A DNA stretch of 64,000 nt from positions 930,001-994,000 of the forward strand of contig NZ_JAQIOY010000001.1 of the NCBI RefSeq assembly GCF_028023555.1, read 5' to 3'. Shown here piece after piece: positions 61,242-64,000 of the stretch. The notes under the pieces are model-generated. The model was given only the letters and a program-made list of their open reading frames with translations. It was not told the DNA's origin and ran no database searches. The DNA comes from Thalassococcus_A lentus. GTDB taxonomy: Bacteria; Pseudomonadota; Alphaproteobacteria; Rhodobacterales; Rhodobacteraceae. The position numbers and the translations under genes were made by a program. Position 1 is the stretch's first letter. The number at the start of each line of letters is the position of its first letter.

Positions 61242-61883
61242 ATGCGCGTGCTTTTTAGCCTGCTTTTTAGCCTGATCCTGACCCCACACGTGGCGCAGGC
61301 AGAAGGTGAGCGGCCCGGTGATTTTGATTATTATGTACTCGCGCTCAGCTGGTCGCCAACGTGGTGTGCGCTCGAAGGGGATGATCGTGAGTCGCCCCAA
61401 TGCGATGCCAGTGCGGATTTCGGATGGGTGATGCATGGCCTTTGGCCACAGTTCCATCAAGGTTGGCCGTCGTTCTGCCAAAGCGCCGAGCGGCCACCGT
61501 CACGGTCGATGACGGCTGGAATGGCGGACATCATGGGGACGTCGGGATTGGCTTGGTACCAATGGCGCAAGCATGGCAGTTGTTCCGGTCTTTCGCCGCG
61601 TGACTACTATGCTCTGGCGCGTCGTGCCTATGAAGGCATCAATCGTCCGGCGGTTTTCCGCAAATTGGACAAGGCAGTGAAACTGCCGGCCAGTTTGGTC
61701 GAAGAAGCGTTTCTGAAGGACAATCCGCAGCTTGAGCCAGACATGTTGACCATCACGTGCAAGGCCGGGCGCATTCAGGAAGCCCGGGTTTGTCTGTCCA
61801 AAGATCTTGAGCCGGTTCCATGCGGACGAGACGTGGTGCGGGATTGTTCAATGAAAGACGCGCTCTTCGATCCAATCCGGTAA
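61242..61883 (+). CDS. Exported ribonuclease T2 family protein with Glu-to-Gln in CAS II
   Basis: Extracytoplasmic RNase T2 of 213 aa. Signal peptide residues 1-20 (MRVLFSLLFSLILTPHVAQA). CAS I is HGLWPQ (H65). CAS II is YQWRKHGSC (K110, H111); here the position that is Glu in RNase T2 enzymes such as HEW in E. coli RNase I reads Q107. Two His and the Lys remain, so weak or altered activity is possible. The ATG at 61242 has GAGGAAAGAG upstream. Eight or more cysteines fit the disulfide-rich fold. Confidence 0.88.
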   Translation: MRVLFSLLFSLILTPHVAQAEGERPGDFDYYVLALSWSPTWCALEGDDRESPQCDASADFGWVMHGLWPQFHQGWPSFCQSAERPPSRSMTAGMADIMGTSGLAWYQWRKHGSCSGLSPRDYYALARRAYEGINRPAVFRKLDKAVKLPASLVEEAFLKDNPQLEPDMLTITCKAGRIQEARVCLSKDLEPVPCGRDVVRDCSMKDALFDPIR

Positions 61884-62019
61884 AGCGGCGACACCGTGGC
61901 CACTGCTCTGTGTCGCTTGTTTCGCAAATCGGTGTCCGTTGGCAGCCAGATTGCCGGATGCATGCCCGCGTGGTACGGTTAGACAATAAAGAGGCAGAGC
62001 AGCCCCATGATTGCAGCGC

Positions 62020-63045
62020 ATGACCGCACTTAAGGAATTTGACCGACTTGAAAGCACCGGGCTCTGGCGCGCCAAGCCCGAGGATCAACGTCGTGAAGTG
62101 ATCGTGTCACTGGGTGAGGCGACACTGACCTTGTCGGATACAACGGGCCTGCCTTTGGCCCACTGGTCGCTGGGGGCCGTCGTCCGGGCCAACGGCACCA
62201 AGATGCCCGCAATTTTTCATCCCGACGGTGATCCCGGTGAGACACTGGAACTGGGCGAAGACAGCGCTGAGATGGCGCAGGGAATCGACAAATTGCTGCG
62301 AGCGATCGAAAAACGCCGCCCCCGGCCCGGGTATTTGCGGCTTGTTCTGGGGCTCGGGTTTGTTCTGGCGATTGCCGCAATCGGTATATTCTGGTTGCCG
62401 GGCGCGCTGGAGCGCTACACGGTTAACGTCGTCCCGCCAGTCAAACGGGCCGAAATTGGACATGCGTTGCTGGATCGCCTGACCCGTGTCAGCGGTCAGC
62501 CCTGTTCCCAGCCAGACGCCCAACGATCTCTTGCGCGACTGTCACAGCGGATCTTGGGGCCGACACGCGCGGACTCCGTGGTTGTTTTGCCCGGAGGGGT
62601 CAGCGAAAGCGCGCATTTGCCGGGCAACTTGATCCTGCTGGCCCGCAGCGTTGTGGAAGATCACGAAGATCCGGACGTGGCAGCCGGATATGTGCTGGCT
62701 GAGCATGTGCGCGCATCCGAGCACGACCCGTTGACCGATTTGTTGGACCACGCGGGTCTTTTGGCCAGCCTTCGTCTGTTGACGACAGGCATATTGCCGC
62801 CCGAAGCCCTGGATGCCTACGCCGAACATATGTTGTTGCGACCCACGGCCGAGCCAGAGATCGACACGCTGCTGGTTGCCTTTGAAACGGCCGAATTGCG
62901 CAGCACGCCCTATGCCTTTGCCCGTGACATCACAGGCGAAAGCACATTGGCGTTGATCGAGGCCGACCCTTTGGCCGGGCGGGCCAGCCGAGAGGTGCTG
63001 AGCGATGGCGATTGGGTCAGGTTGCAGGGTATTTGCGGCAACTGA
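62020..63045 (+). CDS. Unknown membrane protein, possible decayed M48-type peptidase
   Basis: A 341-aa protein with one membrane helix at about residues 108-126 (LVLGLGFVLAIAAIGIFWLP). The cytoplasmic N-terminal part (1-100) resembles a small beta-rich domain. The outside part contains DPDVAAGYVLAEHVRASEHD, which has the layout of the M48 peptidase helix (DELAAVLAHE..H) but lacks the HExxH zinc motif. The Rhodobacteraceae-type organisation suggests a conserved non-catalytic protein. ATG at 62020 used; a TTG at 62011 is also in frame. Convergent with the desaturase gene. Confidence 0.65.
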   Translation: MTALKEFDRLESTGLWRAKPEDQRREVIVSLGEATLTLSDTTGLPLAHWSLGAVVRANGTKMPAIFHPDGDPGETLELGEDSAEMAQGIDKLLRAIEKRRPRPGYLRLVLGLGFVLAIAAIGIFWLPGALERYTVNVVPPVKRAEIGHALLDRLTRVSGQPCSQPDAQRSLARLSQRILGPTRADSVVVLPGGVSESAHLPGNLILLARSVVEDHEDPDVAAGYVLAEHVRASEHDPLTDLLDHAGLLASLRLLTTGILPPEALDAYAEHMLLRPTAEPEIDTLLVAFETAELRSTPYAFARDITGESTLALIEADPLAGRASREVLSDGDWVRLQGICGN

Positions 63046-63052
63046 CACAAGG

Positions 63053-64000
63053 TCAACTGGTCAAGGGATGCGCTTGTCCAGCTTGGTAAGGGGTCGCTGT
63101 TCCGGGCAACGTCCGTTCGAGAAAGATATCTTCGTTTCGCAACTGCCGCCAAAGGACCGGCAGGACTTCCTTGTAGGCATCAATCATTGACGGGTTTGGC
63201 GCAGGCAAATCATGCCCGATTTCTGCGTGCAGCGCGGGCAGTTTGTGAAAGGGCACCATTGGAAACATGTGATGTTCGATGTGGTAGTTCATGTTCCAAT
63301 AGATGAAGCGGCTAATCGGGTTTATATAGACCGTCCGGGTGTTCATGCGATGGTCCAGAACATTGTCGGCTAAAGCGGCGTGCTGAAGAACGCCGGTCAG
63401 CATGTGATGCCATGCGCCGTAGAGCCGGGGCAGGCCGATCACCATGAGTGGCAGGATTGAGCCGATCACCAGTGCCAAAAGAAGTGTAGCCGCATAGATC
63501 GCGGTCCAGATGCGTGCGACGCGGATCACTTCGGCGTGTCGGTGTGGCGGAATGTATGTGGCCTCTTCCGGATCCAGTCGCCCCGATGCATTCAAGAGCA
63601 TTCTTTGCCAGCCATTGAGGGCATCAAGGATACCCAGAAAATTTAGCCCTATCCTCAGCAGATCAGGCGGTCGCATGGCTTGTATTTCAGGATCGCGCCC
63701 GACGATGATGGTGTCGCTGTGATGGCGTGAGTGGCTATAGCGCCATGTGACCGGGTTCCGAACCATGCAAAAGCTGGCGACCTGATAAACGGCGTTGTTC
63801 ATCCAGCTGGTCTTGAAGGCAGTGCCGTGTCCACATTCATGCCAGCGACTGTCCATGGCCGATCCATACAGCACACCATAGGCCAGCCAGAAAGGAGCGG
63901 ACCAAAGGCTGGGCCACAGGCTTACGCCAATCAGTGCGAACGCGAACATGGCTGAAAACAGGATCACGGTATCTCGAATAGCAGGCTGATCACTGCGCTG
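63053..64000 (-). CDS. Fatty-acid desaturase (5' end beyond window)
   Basis: A membrane di-iron desaturase; reading continues to the right edge with no start, giving at least 315 residues. The three histidine boxes are present: HECGHG, HSRHH and HIEHH (HIEHHMFP). Hydrophobic pairs lie before box 1, and around FALIGVSLWPSLWSAPFWLA and IYAATLLLALVIGSILPLMV. It belongs to the family of fatty-acid, sphingolipid or carotenoid-like desaturases; the exact substrate is not evident. Confidence 0.85.
   Translation of the reverse strand, partial: QRSDQPAIRDTVILFSAMFAFALIGVSLWPSLWSAPFWLAYGVLYGSAMDSRWHECGHGTAFKTSWMNNAVYQVASFCMVRNPVTWRYSHSRHHSDTIIVGRDPEIQAMRPPDLLRIGLNFLGILDALNGWQRMLLNASGRLDPEEATYIPPHRHAEVIRVARIWTAIYAATLLLALVIGSILPLMVIGLPRLYGAWHHMLTGVLQHAALADNVLDHRMNTRTVYINPISRFIYWNMNYHIEHHMFPMVPFHKLPALHAEIGHDLPAPNPSMIDAYKEVLPVLWRQLRNEDIFLERTLPGTATPYQAGQAHPLTS

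Overview
The window reads as chromosomal DNA of an alphaproteobacterium of the Rhodobacteraceae (Roseobacter group). The evidence is moderately high GC, dense short operons with ATGA and TGATG overlaps, an adenosylcobalamin-dependent ribonucleotide reductase, a DUF1013/TrcR cell-cycle regulator, a six-gene Mrp antiporter with fused MrpA-MrpB, and a sorbitol/mannitol operon laid out as in Rhodobacter. I see no phage, insertion sequence, integrase or CRISPR array. The genus is inferred from gene content only.

Region by region. 1-4.6 kb: an NMT1/THI5-type ABC importer (fused double permease cut by the window edge, ATPase, Tat-exported binding protein) with a 5-formyltetrahydrofolate cyclo-ligase paralogue and a divergent RpiR-type regulator; a perfect palindrome lies between them. 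4.7-8.7 kb: an EamA transporter, a periplasmic double SnoaL protein, DUF2218, a LysR regulator and tRNA-Ser(GGA). 8.7-11.1 kb: a capsule-export pair (KpsE-like and KpsT-like) without its permease. 11.2-14.1 kb: an ArsR-type sensor with an ArsP-like permease, then an iron-sulfur uracil-DNA glycosylase relative and an SseB-like protein. 14.1-22.9 kb: a P1-family peptidase, then an eight-gene same-strand cluster: dipeptide-type ABC importer without a binding protein, aldehyde dehydrogenase, unknown membrane protein, SDR, 2-haloacid dehalogenase and alpha/beta hydrolase. 22.9-27.7 kb: truB, yghU, DUF1489, nrdJ. 27.8-35.5 kb: LacI regulator, smoEFGK, smoS, mtlK (polyol uptake and oxidation), with matching operators before lacI and smoE. 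35.5-41.5 kb: mrpA(B)CDEFG.

41.9-53.2 kb is a fatty-acid / acyl-CoA region: thiolase and bifunctional FadJ-type protein separated by two genes carrying three NTF2-like modules, a GST, two acyl-CoA dehydrogenases (one of the 593-residue DmdC-like type), two MerR regulators and two hotdog thioesterases. The thiolase and first MerR promoter regions share TGACGT motifs, suggesting one regulon. 53.3-64 kb holds housekeeping and poorly known genes: a MATE exporter, trpB, an unknown exported protein, DUF2237, a serine hydrolase, DUF2332, pth, an ABM monooxygenase, trcR, an RNase T2 with a catalytic Glu-to-Gln change, a membrane protein resembling a decayed M48 peptidase, and a fatty-acid desaturase cut by the right edge.

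The best candidates for something undescribed are the SBP-less importer plus oxidation/dehalogenation operon (15.2-22.9 kb), the NTF2-like trio inside the beta-oxidation operon (44.3-45.6 kb), and the cyclo-ligase paralogue with its THI5-type importer (1-3.7 kb). Coordinates of short sites were counted by hand from the sequence and may be off by a base.
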